A DNA stretch of 64,000 nt. Origin: Coleophoma eucalyptorum (lineage: Eukaryota > Ascomycota > Leotiomycetes > Helotiales > Dermateaceae). Position 1 is the first letter of the stretch. The number at the start of each line of letters is the position of its first letter. Below the pieces are notes generated by a model. It made no database searches and had not been told where the DNA came from. It was given only the letters and a program-made list of their open reading frames with translations. Both the position numbers and the translations under genes were made by a program. The stretch covers positions 248,001 through 312,000 of the forward strand of contig JALRME010000022.1 in the NCBI GenBank assembly GCA_026120035.1. The letters run 5' to 3'. This document shows, one piece after another, positions 1-9,766 of this stretch.

Positions 1-18
1 GAGCATTCAAGAACCTAC

Positions 19-269
19 ATGACCTCATCATCCTCATGTAGAACTTTGGCCACAGACTGGAAGTGCAGACACTCAAAGTTCACACCATCCCTGCCCTTGA
101 TCTCGACTGCATAGTCTTCTAAACCCCAGTCGCCAGACTCAATCGGGATGATATCGTTGACTTCCTCCAACAGCATCGAGACTGTCGGCGCAGCATTCTG
201 CGTATCGATGTCCCAAATGATTGGGGTATCGGGCAATGAATGCCTGCGAACCAAGAGACGAAGTCTCAT
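19..269 (-). CDS. conserved fungal protein, N-terminal part (cut by window edge)
   Basis: This is the first coding exon of a gene that runs off the left edge. About 83 residues are visible. They open with MRLRLLVRRHSLPD and continue with a block containing WGLEDYAVEIKG and ECLHFQSVAKVL. I recognise this as the N-terminal domain of a conserved, uncharacterised fungal family that looks ubiquitin-like (I recall it under a DUF name, unverified). The reading frame meets a stop just past a good donor (GTAGGT, intron starting at 18). Splicing there turns the last codon into Ile, as expected for this domain. I chose the Met at 269 because the conserved block starts there; an in-frame Met lies 10 codons upstream at 299. 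The molecular function is unknown to me. Confidence 0.6.
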
Positions 270-707
270 CGTAGGTTGAGGAGTGTATTGGTGGTACACT
301 GCATAGGATTAAGAAGGTGGGGAAGGTCAAAATGTTTTTGTTCTAATGCGACGAGACGAGACGCGGTTCGCGTTCTGCAAGTCCTTTGCAAGGATGATTG
401 CGAGCTTGTGATTTTACCTCGGGCGAAAAAAGATTCATATAACGTACTCTCAATTTGGTAAACAGGATATCTGGTCAAAGATGTTCGGAGACAAACCATT
501 CATTCATGATTATTCTGGGTTGATGCTCAATTCACACTAGGGCAAGACCTTCATGGATTTTCTGTATCGTCTTCAAAAGATATAGCGGGACGGCCCGAAT
601 TGTATTTTGCACATACAAAGCCCAACTGAAACTCCACTGCTTCCATATCTTCCAATCCATTAACTCCTAAAAACTAGCGTCGTAAACTCTCTCCCCAGAT
701 TCCGTGT
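270..707. other. intergenic, upstream of the truncated gene
   Basis: This stretch lies between the start of the truncated minus-strand gene and the stop codon of RPA43. It presumably holds the promoter of the former and the terminator of the latter. I see no coding pattern beyond short random frames. Confidence 0.5.
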
Positions 708-1637
708 TTAATAGTCTCGCTTGCTTCGCTTTTTATTTTCCACGTCCATGGGATCCTCTTCTGCAGGAACGCCCAGGATTGTTGCTCCTCGAGCTCTTGA
801 TCCACCCAACCTTCTTCCAGCAATGTCTCTTCTTTGAGCTCCAGTACTCTGCTCCTGCAAGGCCTTCTCTGCATCGTCGTCCAGCATTGTTCCCTCGATG
901 CTCAAGAAACCTCGCTCTCTGTCATGACTCGACTCAATCTCCCGAACCTTGAATTTGATGGTACCTTCGATCTTCTTCCCATCCGCGTCTACGTAATATC
1001 CAATGCCGTCTTCGGCGTATGTTTCACCAGCTTGTGCGTATTCCTCATTTTCCTCGTCTTGAACTCCCACCCATTTCCAGTCGCTTGGTAGTCTCTGCCT
1101 CTCGATACTGGCATTGAACAGGTTCCAACATACCAGTCCTAAATGCCCCTCGTTTTGAAGATTGATATATCCCTCCAGCTCCGCTCCTTTTTCAGGTTTG
1201 AATATCAGAAATTCAGCAGTCAGCCAGCACCAACTCACAGCATATTCGTCTATGCTCTTCAATAAAGTTGTGTCGCCATCGTTTCCATATGGATGTTCTG
1301 ACAGTCTTGGATTGCTGTAAGACAGGATAACTCCGCTGAATGGAGGATAGTATGTAAGGATGAGAGGTGAGATGTGCTCGGCGCAAAGACCTTCGACTGG
1401 AAATTTCTGCGACACAGGTGCTAATGGTAGGTACATCGAAGATGTTTGTAAATGAAAGGGCGATTCATTGTGTGCTATAGGAGTTTGTGAGGATTCCGTT
1501 GTATTCTTGTCTGCACGATGCTTCTTCGATTTTGATCGGTGTCCATCTTCTCCATGCTCCCTCTTCCTTTTCTTTCCTTCAGTGGATTTGTGCTTCTTCG
1601 CAGGGGCTCCTTGCGACTGTGATGATTGTGGCGCCAT
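708..1637 (-). CDS. RPA43: DNA-directed RNA polymerase I subunit RPA43
   Basis: Rpa43 is the Pol I-specific stalk subunit that pairs with Rpa14 and contacts Rrn3 to start 35S rRNA transcription in the nucleolus. The gene is a single exon of 309 codons from the Met at 1637. The N-terminus is lysine-rich and disordered (GKKRKREHGEDGHRSKSKKH). It is followed by the conserved stalk/OB-fold region with LTYYPPFSGVILSY, then DEYAVSWCWLTAEFLIFKP, and the signature YINLQNEGHLGLVCWNLFNA. Ser, Asp and Glu-rich sequence and a basic tail end the protein. Two further in-frame Mets lie upstream (1649 and 1700). I prefer 1637 because MAPQ leads directly into the basic tail typical of the family. The middle of the frame contains GT/AG-like sites, but the conserved motif runs through them, so it is read as unspliced. 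The gene is divergent from the J-domain gene. Confidence 0.9.
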   Translation of the reverse strand: MAPQSSQSQGAPAKKHKSTEGKKRKREHGEDGHRSKSKKHRADKNTTESSQTPIAHNESPFHLQTSSMYLPLAPVSQKFPVEGLCAEHISPLILTYYPPFSGVILSYSNPRLSEHPYGNDGDTTLLKSIDEYAVSWCWLTAEFLIFKPEKGAELEGYINLQNEGHLGLVCWNLFNASIERQRLPSDWKWVGVQDEENEEYAQAGETYAEDGIGYYVDADGKKIEGTIKFKVREIESSHDRERGFLSIEGTMLDDDAEKALQEQSTGAQRRDIAGRRLGGSRARGATILGVPAEEDPMDVENKKRSKRDY

Positions 1638-1885
1638 ATCAATTGACATTCTCAGAGAACTGTACTTCGAGGATTGGTGAACTTCGAGACAGCAAACCAA
1701 GGATCGAAAAGAGTTGAAAAAAGTTTAGCAAGGATGCTCGGTGGTGCGGCCGCCTGATCCCCGCGATCCCAGCTTGTAAATGTGGCTTCGCGACAAAGCT
1801 CCCCATAACATTCTCCATCATCTCGTATGTTGAACATTGTTCACATTTATTTTGGGCGTTAAAGGTCGCGTTGGGGTCCTTTAAA
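1638..1885. promoter_or_regulatory. shared divergent promoter, RPA43 / J-protein
   Basis: These 248 bp separate two start codons pointing away from each other, so both core promoters must lie here or overlap the 5' ends. I could not name a specific element with confidence. Confidence 0.5.
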
Positions 1886-3009
1886 ATGTCGAATGCATTG
1901 ATTTCATTAGCTGGTTGGACCTTCCTACCTAACGTGTGTGATCCAAACCCTTTCAATATTGTGTGGACTATACTGACTTGACATAGCTGGTGACGGGATG
2001 GGTTCAATCTATTTGGTACGGAATCACCATTCGGGCTGGAGACCCAAAGCCTGCACCAGGATCACCACAATACATTGCACACCGGCGACGTATACATCTC
2101 CTTGTTGTTTCTGCGTACCTTCTCTACACAATGTATGAAGCCGACTGGGAGATTCGAAGAGCGAGCGACTTCTACCAAGACCTCGCAGTCGCTCATTCCG
2201 CAACTGATCGCGAGATCAAGTCAAGATTTAGGCGTCTAGCGGCCATACATCACCCCGACAAAGTGTCTTCACCTAGTTCGGATGGATACTTTGTGCACCT
2301 GAAGCTTGCCCAGGACACTCTACTTAATCCTGCAAAGCGGTTTGCCTACGAAAGATTCGGACCAGACGTTTTACAATGGCAACGTTGTTCGAGCATACGC
2401 GATTACTTAGTTCAAGGCTTACAATCAGTCCTGCCGTACTATGGAATAGCAGCAATATTTATGTACTTGCTTGGTTTGTTGGGCTATGTGGAGTGGGGAA
2501 AGTACTGGAGGTGGCTCACCATTGTTATTCTTTGTGTCTTCGAGCTTCATACGATCTCTCGCCCATATTTCCCATCTATCGCAGCAAACATCATAAATCC
2601 ATTCCTTAACACATTCACATCACACCCGCCGTATCTGCCCTTCCAGATAATCCAACTGGCTAGGAAGATGAGCATTACGCTATTCATTGCTTTTTCGCAG
2701 ATTGGCCCTCTGCTTCAGCCAGCGTCTGCAGCACCAGCAGCCGCCAACCCGGAGCTGCTTTTGCGCCAACAACTCGATAGATTGGAGCAGGCTGCAAAAG
2801 CAGGAGACTTAGAAGCATCGCGATTGATGGGACTTGAGATGTCTCCATTCGCCGGAGACCCTCAGGCACTCAACACTGTTAAGGGAAAGATCAGAGAATG
2901 GTTAGTACAGAATACAATAAGAAGTGATCCTGAAGTCCGAGATGCAATTGGAAGGCAATTGAAGAAGAGGAGAACAGACGCTCCAGCAGGAGCTAGAGGT
3001 AATAGATAG
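1886..3009 (+). CDS. membrane-anchored DnaJ (J-domain) protein
   Basis: This is a probable ER membrane co-chaperone that would stimulate an Hsp70. The model has two exons, 1886-1933 and 1987-3009, with a 53-bp intron (GTGTGT...CTGACTTGACATAG), giving 356 residues. The first exon codes MSNALISLAGWTFLPN and joins in phase to LVTGWVQSIWYGITIRAGDP, a start I recognise from fungal homologues. Without splicing, the long frame has only a GTG start at 1990. Next come a hydrophobic segment (LLVVSAYLLYTMYEADW), a J domain with HPD at about residues 105-107, and two further hydrophobic helices (about 150-200). An Ala/Leu-rich segment and a basic tail (KKRRT) end the protein. The layout is reminiscent of Erj5-type proteins, but I would not assign that name. 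Confidence 0.85.
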
Positions 3010-4490
3010 ACTATAGACTTTGAAATTACGTTCTGTAGCTCAAGTCTACATACGTTTCCAGATCTCGGCGTGCAGTCTGAGTACGAAACAGTGATTCTAG
3101 CGAAAGTTTTCCAGATACCACTGATATTATCTTCAGAAATTGGCCAAGGTTTCTACCTTGTCCCATACTTGCTTGGCCACGGCTGTGCGAACCCAACAAG
3201 ATCAGGTGTAGTAGATATCTTCTGTCGACCCACGAAAGGAATGAGAGTTTTTCTCATGTCAGCTGTAGTAATCTATACAGAAAAGTATGCCGTTATGAAG
3301 GTCCAGAAAGACATGGGTTTGAAGAAGAAAAGATAATTCTTTCGCCGACTGACAACTAGTAGGTCTTCCGGTATTGGGTAGGCCATCTTGATTCACGATC
3401 TTCATTGTAATCCAGCAAAAGGAAACCGTCTTGAGCAAAAGTATGTTACGGAGTCCAAGGGCTGCATAGATGCGGAACCTCAAAACTCAGACTCAGCTGT
3501 CCAACCAAATATATTGTACAGCTCATCAAGGGCTGGCAGAAGAAGCAAATCGAGGAAAAGAAATGCGATTTGATAGGAGTGAATCCCGCGGCCTGTGCGG
3601 AAGGACAAGTAGTAGTCTTACTTCCCGTCTATATTACTCCTCTCATTTGTAGGTTATGTTGCGTTGGAGAATATCGAATTGTCATGATCGTCCAGCCGAT
3701 TTGAACTGGCTTGAATCACTTGTTAAAGCTGGATCCTTTCTCCATCCACCCCTACCTCTCGGATCAAGCTTTCGCATGGTCTCAACCGCATTCCGCATCC
3801 CACTACCGAGGAGTTTCTAGTCGCATCAGACACACATTCCATACGTTGTATCCCCGTGCCCTCATTGGCCCACTGCTCTCAGGTCGCTGTTGCCACTGCT
3901 AGCTCGGTTAGTGTCGTCGGCGGCAGGTACGGAGAAGACTTTGCAGCCCTGCTTCTGTCAACTGAAGTCTCCAACTCACGATCACTCAGTTTCTGAACTA
4001 TCTGCAACGTTGCACAAGGGAGGAAGCAGGAGAAAGGAAGAGAAGAAGTTGCTGTCGAAGGAAGCAGGCCGAAGGAAACCCTGGGAACGGTCGATAGAAT
4101 GTGAGTTGTCAACACCCGTTCGCGCCCCAGTCAGTCCCTGAGATACTATGCGCCATCGAATCCGATAATCTGCACTCTCGAATCTGGCGCCGACCGAAAT
4201 ACCGAAGACACTTGATCCCAACTGCGTTGCACAGCTCGCATGCGTCCTGCGCCCTGATGGATACATGGCGCTGCAGCCTTCACGTCGATAGTTAACCACG
4301 TTACCTTCAATGCTCGCCGTTTGTCGCAAACATGCCAGCCACGACAGTCGAAGAATGGCTTGATCATGACGTCGCAGAAAGCACACCTCATCGGTGCAAG
4401 AAGATTGTTCGAGAATGGGCAAATGACGATGGCGCTTTCGTAACCTGTTGTGCTGACGATGGATCTCTGCAGACTCATAAATTAGTCGCC
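3010..4490. other. intergenic and probable 5' leader of GIS2
   Basis: No recognisable gene is present. The distal part probably contains the GIS2 promoter and leader. A frame from an ATG at 4332 stays open and in frame into GIS2. Overlapping minus-strand frames (for example 3982-4506) have no family resemblance and I read them as chance. Confidence 0.5.
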
Positions 4491-5494
4491 ATGTCTTCCC
4501 TCTCACGACGTGCTTGCTACAAGGTGCGTTTCCCTGGAGGATACATTCGATCTCAGGCTTGGAAGGTCAAAATGGATGATTTTCAGAATGCGTGAAATTC
4601 GCATAAGCCGCTCGGTTTAGTGAGCTGTTACTGATGTCACTGAATAGTGTGGCTCAATTGGACACTACGCAGAAGCTTGCGCATCTGCTGAGCGTCTTTG
4701 CTACAACTGTAAGTGAAGGGCATTATTCTGGGAGTGTTCAGAATTGATGCGCAATACAGGCAAGCAACCAGGACATGAGTCAAACGCATGCCCATTACCA
4801 AGGACCGCCGAGGCCAAGCAATGTTATTCCTGCTCTGGCACTGGACATGTCCAAGCTGACTGCCCAACTTTGCGCCTTAGCGGAGCCGGTGCAACTGGCC
4901 GTTGTTACTCATGTGGGCAGCAAGGCCATCTAGCAGTTAGTAATTCAATCCCACTTGAAATGGAGGTACTAAAAGTCATAGCGTTCTTGCCCTATGCCAG
5001 CCGGTGCTGGACGTGGGGGATTTGCTCCTCGTGGTGGATACGGTGGATTTGCTCCACGTGGAGGTTTTGCAGCTGGAGGCCCTCGCACCACTACCTGCTA
5101 CAAGTGTGGAGGTGCCAACCACTTTGGTAAGTCGTTTATATGCCTCAGCAATATGTATACGCAAAAGTGGGAATGCAAATATACTAATAAAAGTGACATT
5201 ATAGCCAGGGATTGCCAGGCTTCTAGCATGAAATGTTACGCATGCGGGAAATTAGGACATATCAGCCGTGACTGTAAGTCGTCTTGTCCCTTCGAGAAAT
5301 TGTGATGTTGTGTCTTTACTAATTACCAACCTAAAGGCACCGCACCAAATGGTGGACCTCTTAATACCGCTGGAAAGACTTGCTATTCCTGCGGTGAAGC
5401 AGGACACATTAGCAGAGAGTGCCCAAAGAACCAGACCAGCGAAGTTACTGCTGATGCTCTTGATGCCACCACAGCAGTTCCTCCCGTCGCTTAG
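4491..5494 (+). CDS. GIS2: CCHC zinc-knuckle RNA/DNA-binding protein (GIS2/Byr3/CNBP family)
   Basis: This is a cytoplasmic single-stranded nucleic-acid-binding protein. In yeast and animals, homologues associate with mRNAs and ribosomes and affect translation. The six exons are 4491-4523, 4648-4708, 4760-4935, 4982-5126, 5205-5273 and 5337-5494, giving 213 residues. All joins keep the frame and complete a knuckle. Seven CX2CX4HX4C knuckles are seen, including CYKCGSIGHYAEAC, CYNCKQPGHESNAC and CYSCSGTGHVQADC near the start and CYSCGEAGHISREC at the end. A Gly/Arg/Phe-rich RGG-type linker (GRGGFAPRGGYGGFAPRGG) separates knuckles 4 and 5. The start MSSLSRRACYKC is the usual one for filamentous-fungal members. 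An ATG 53 codons upstream in the same frame would add a non-conserved extension. Confidence 0.93.
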
Positions 5495-7149
5495 TCAACA
5501 CGTGACAAGCATTGCTTCGATAGGCTACGATGAACTATCGTTCAATCAAGACTGGATTTGATCATCGGCTTTCCCTTTGTTGTTGTCATTGAACAAACAA
5601 TCTCTCACTCGTTCATTCTTGCATATCGGCTCGGCATATGAAATACAACACTCGATTTTTGCAATGCATCACGGATTCTGCTTTTCGGCGCTAGGTCTTC
5701 CCATGTTTTTTACACGTACTCTCACAAAAGCAAAACTTTTGCACGATATCATTTCCAACCTTAACGAACTAGCAACCCGGTAGATACCATTAACACCGTT
5801 CACGACGTGATGCCCTAATTCGGTTGGGTGTTCAGAGATTGATTGGATGTGCTATCAGCGTCCTTGACATCATTTCAACGCCCTGACATGGAGAGGCGGA
5901 GAAGACGGAGGAATTGGAGGTCGACGAAGAGAAGTAGGCGGGCGGTTGAAGAAGGGATAGATAGGAGAGTTTGATGGGGCGAAGAAAGACCGCCGATAGC
6001 AGCGTGATTTTCTTAAAGATCTTATGCTGAGTAGTCATTTTGAAACATTGTTCGAAGCGTAGTTGCGCTTGCTCAAATTCTGTATCTCTGGCCCGCTGTT
6101 TGCTCGTAGATGTGAGATACAGCCATTCATTGTTCCGTTAGTCATGGACGTGAGCTATCATTGATGTAAATCTGGGGATGAGGCTAAGCAAGACTAAACC
6201 GAACCCACATCCACGACAAGCAAAGACGTCGTTGATAGACATTCAAGTGCAGATTATGCAGCTTTCAAAATACTTGCTGCATTCATAAATCAAACATCTC
6301 TCTGGAAGTGCTTCTTGTCAATATCAATTGTTCGACCCATGTCATTATTCTTGGCCGCTGATCGACCTTAGACAAGTCCAGTATGAAAGAAGCCAGAGGT
6401 TGACTGGGTTGAGATCTTCGGTGGCCAGTCTCAATGGCTTTCATGTCTCGACGAAGGCCACTTTTTGGGTGGGCTGCTATGATCTAGCGCTCTCAAAATG
6501 CTTATTTAAACCTTCATGTTGAGATATCCGGAAGCAAATCGCCGGATTTTATGCCCCAATATTTTAGTAAATCCCAGCTATCTTTCACTTGACTAAGATA
6601 TAAATCACTAGGAGAGCGATCTTTGTTCTACCTATTGCCGCTTATCAGCTGGTTTTCCGGATAATGTCTGCGATTTCAGTTTAAAGTAGGCTGGAGGAAG
6701 AGCGAGTGTGGCATAGCATTTTTGATTCTTCCCCCAATTCGGAATAGTCCACACACCTCTGAGCTCAGGAGCAATCTAGTAGCTCAGGCGCGCGTCTCTC
6801 ATTCCTCCCCTTCTTCTACAGCCTGCACCTCACCTTATTTCTTCCGCATAATCAGCATACCTTGATCCTGCAGATATAGGATTCTCACTGCTTCCTGCTC
6901 AGTCCTTTAGCGTGGATTACACTTAAGACTATCGTAACTGGAGTCAGTATAGGCCTTGTCAACGGTTTTGTCTTCTGCTTCTAGGTAGTCAGTCTCTTTA
7001 GGTCCTCCTAATTGACGCGTCAAATCAATCTATCTGTATTGAACCCTTTCGAAGCTTCAAGCCAGGCATCGTCATATTTACTATCATTGACCTCAAGCGC
7101 TCAGCACCATTTATATTTCTTACTTTTCTGAGTATCTAGAGCCATAACC
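5495..7149. other. intergenic between GIS2 and DMC1
   Basis: About 1.65 kb hold the GIS2 terminator and the DMC1 promoter. Only short frames without family resemblance are present. I could not pick out a convincing meiotic control element by eye. Confidence 0.5.
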
Positions 7150-8770
7150 ATGGGTGAGGGTTCTATCCTTGACGAAGTGGAAGACTACGAGGTGCATATT
7201 CTTGCAGTCACTCCCTTCGAGGCCGTGTGACTAACCTTCCGAAGTCTGGCATCGTCGATATCGAAGACCTGCAGGCACATGGTATCTTGACCTCTCTAGC
7301 CCCATCTACAATGTGTCTGACGAGTTAGGGATCAATGCTTCCGATATATCAAAACTCAAGCAAGCTGGCATTCACACCGTTCCTGTAAGTTTGATTATTA
7401 CCGCTTCTCTTTGCACGGCTGATAAAGAGCCGATTATAGAGTCTTCTCTACGCCACCAAAAAGAAACTGTCTAAAATTAAGGGATTTTCTGAGACAAAAG
7501 TTGAAAAGATAGTTGAGGCTGGAAAGAAAATGCTGGTGAGAAATTGAAACAATCATCCACTCTCTGCGTTACTGACGTCTCGAAGCCAAGTGCCACTGGC
7601 TTCCAGACCGGATCTGAGATTGCTGAATATCGCAAACGATGTATCAGGATCTCAACCGGCAGCAAACAGCTTGATATAGCCTTGAATGGGTATGGTTGTT
7701 TTCTTGTAGCTGCGTGTAGTTTATTGATATTGTGTAGTGGATTCCAAACTATGAGTGTAAATGAAGTTTATGGAGAGTTCCGTAGGCCTTGCAGCACCCT
7801 TTCTCCATCTTCATGCTTACACATTGTTCAGGTTGTGGGAAGACACAGATGGCTCATACAATGGCGGTTATCTGTCAACTTCCTAAGGTAGGCGACTTGT
7901 GGCTTTTGAGGGATATAGAGTACTAATTCTTTTAAGGACATGGGCGGAGCTGAAGGGAAGGTTGCTTGGATTGGTATACTCTGGAGACAGTCTCCATCGA
8001 ATTTTTGCTTATCATTATTACAGATACGGAAGGGACTTTTCGGCCTGAGCGAATTGCAGAAATCGCTGAGCGTTTCGGTGGTAAGTTCACGTTAATACCG
8101 ACAACTCCTTATTGCTTGCTAATTTTTGGAGTGGATGGCCAGCAAGCACAGGACAATATCATGATCGCCCGAGCCTATAATAGTGAAGTAGGCTAGCAAT
8201 GGTCTCAGCTTATGGCCACTCACTAATATAAATTAGATACAGTGCGAGATGTTGGAAACCCTAGCTCAGAATTTTGCTACAAATCAATACCGCCTTCTTA
8301 TTATTGACAGTCTTATATCTCTATTCAAGACAGATTATGTTGGCAGAGGCGAGCTTCAGGAACGTCAATCTACAATCAGTTTGTTCATGCGCCGAGCGGC
8401 CCAAATGGCAGATGAATTCAATCTTGTTGTCTTTATTGTATGTCCTTGACCCTTTTGTCAAATATGCCCTTTACTAATCTTCTGTAGACCAATCAAGTCA
8501 TGTCAGATCCTGGTGCCAGTGCACTCTTTGCCGGTGTCGATGGCCGCAAGCCTGCTGGTGGACATGCCGTTGCTCATGCCTCTACAACTCGCTTACTGCT
8601 CCGCAAAGGTCGTGGAGAGGAGCGTGTTGCTAAGATCATAGATTCTCCAGGTAAGAGTCTCAAATACGTTGAGCTTCTTTGAATCACTGACCGGTCTTTT
8701 AGATTGTCCAGAGCGGGAAGCAACTTACATTATCACTACCGGTGGCATCAATGATCCTAACACATTCTGA
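7150..8770 (+). CDS. DMC1: meiosis-specific recombinase DMC1
   Basis: This is a RecA/Rad51-family strand-exchange protein for homologous pairing in meiotic prophase. The long frames are broken up, but 13 exons join in frame to 338 residues, the usual Dmc1 length: 7150-7191, 7245-7281, 7329-7384, 7440-7535, 7586-7689, 7738-7781, 7832-7887, 7937-7973, 8024-8080, 8132-8187, 8237-8437, 8488-8650 and 8703-8770. The twelve introns are about 47-60 bp. The N-terminal domain shows [19 protein letters not shown], which is Dmc1-type, and [13 protein letters not shown]. Walker A is GEFRCGKTQ (about 124-132) and Walker B is RLLIIDSL (about 214-221). Other hallmarks are [56 protein letters not shown] and an end in [11 protein letters not shown]. 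No break or frameshift remains after splicing, so the gene looks functional. Confidence 0.93.
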
Positions 8771-9766
8771 TCCTTCATAACCTGCTGATCGAAGGCCCAG
8801 AATGCTCCATATAATTCGCTTTATTCACCTGTTCAGATGTCAGTGACATATACCGTTGCAACCTACAATATTTGCATAGATCAGAAGGAGTTGGGGAGTT
8901 TGCTATTGGAGAGATTCCCCTGAGTTTGAATTCTATTGCTAGATGCAGTAGCTATTATAAGGAAGCTATCATAATCAATAAGCCCCAGTACCGTCAATAT
9001 TCACACGTTTGCTCCCGCAGCCGCAACCAAGATCTATTGTCTACCATTTCCACAAGCTAGGTAATACTACCCAACCAATATGCCCACTCCACAAACTGAG
9101 ATAGGACCCGTAAAAAGGAAGGCACTGCACAAAGCCCTGCATCACGTTGATGTACTCTAAGTCTCATCGTATTCGCACTTCCAGTCCCTAGATATGGTCA
9201 GTTAGGTAGGGCGAAGGGCATTTAGAAATTGGATTAGAGGATTGTAGACAGACGTATGCACAAGTCACAGTATAATAATACTATAGGTGGATAACCACTT
9301 CTCTCCGTCGTTCCGATTTATACGCATGCACTTGGTCTGGCTATCATAGCTTGCATTGAATTGCGTTTTTGCTGCTGCGACTACTCTTCAATATCAAACC
9401 CTTTCTTTCGTTCCATCACTTTTCCTACATTGATTCATCTTCCTCCTACTACGTAGCCACATAACCGGTTGCCTAACCTGACAAGAAAGAAAACATAGAA
9501 TGGATTTTGATCGACTTGAACATGCTACACTACACTACACTCACTGCTGAAAAAAAAACACCAAGGAAAGACTGTACAACAGCCAAGGAATATAACAAGG
9601 AACGCCAGCCAACCGAGGTGTGGATATGAAGGTGCGGTTTCCTTAGCATGAGAATAGGAAGAAACACTGAAAGAGACGAAAAACACAAACGCTGAAAGAA
9701 AATCCGGAACAGTCCCAAATGAGGCGCATTGTAAGCCCGACAAAAAACAAGATATACAGCAGCTTA
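8771..9766. other. intergenic between convergent genes
   Basis: DMC1 and the caspase-like gene end towards each other here, so this should be two 3' regions. No coding pattern is recognisable. Confidence 0.5.

Noticed and set aside
1250..1350. Possible intron in RPA43 near the DEYAV motif
   Set aside because: GT/AG-like sites exist, but the conserved sequence DEYAVSWCWLTAEFL reads straight through them.
1637..1700. Upstream in-frame start of RPA43 at 1700
   Set aside because: The added residues are unlike the family, and MAPQ at 1637 leads into the usual basic N-terminus.
3982..4506. 174-codon minus-strand open frame
   Set aside because: It overlaps the GIS2 start on the opposite strand, has no family motif and its composition looks random.
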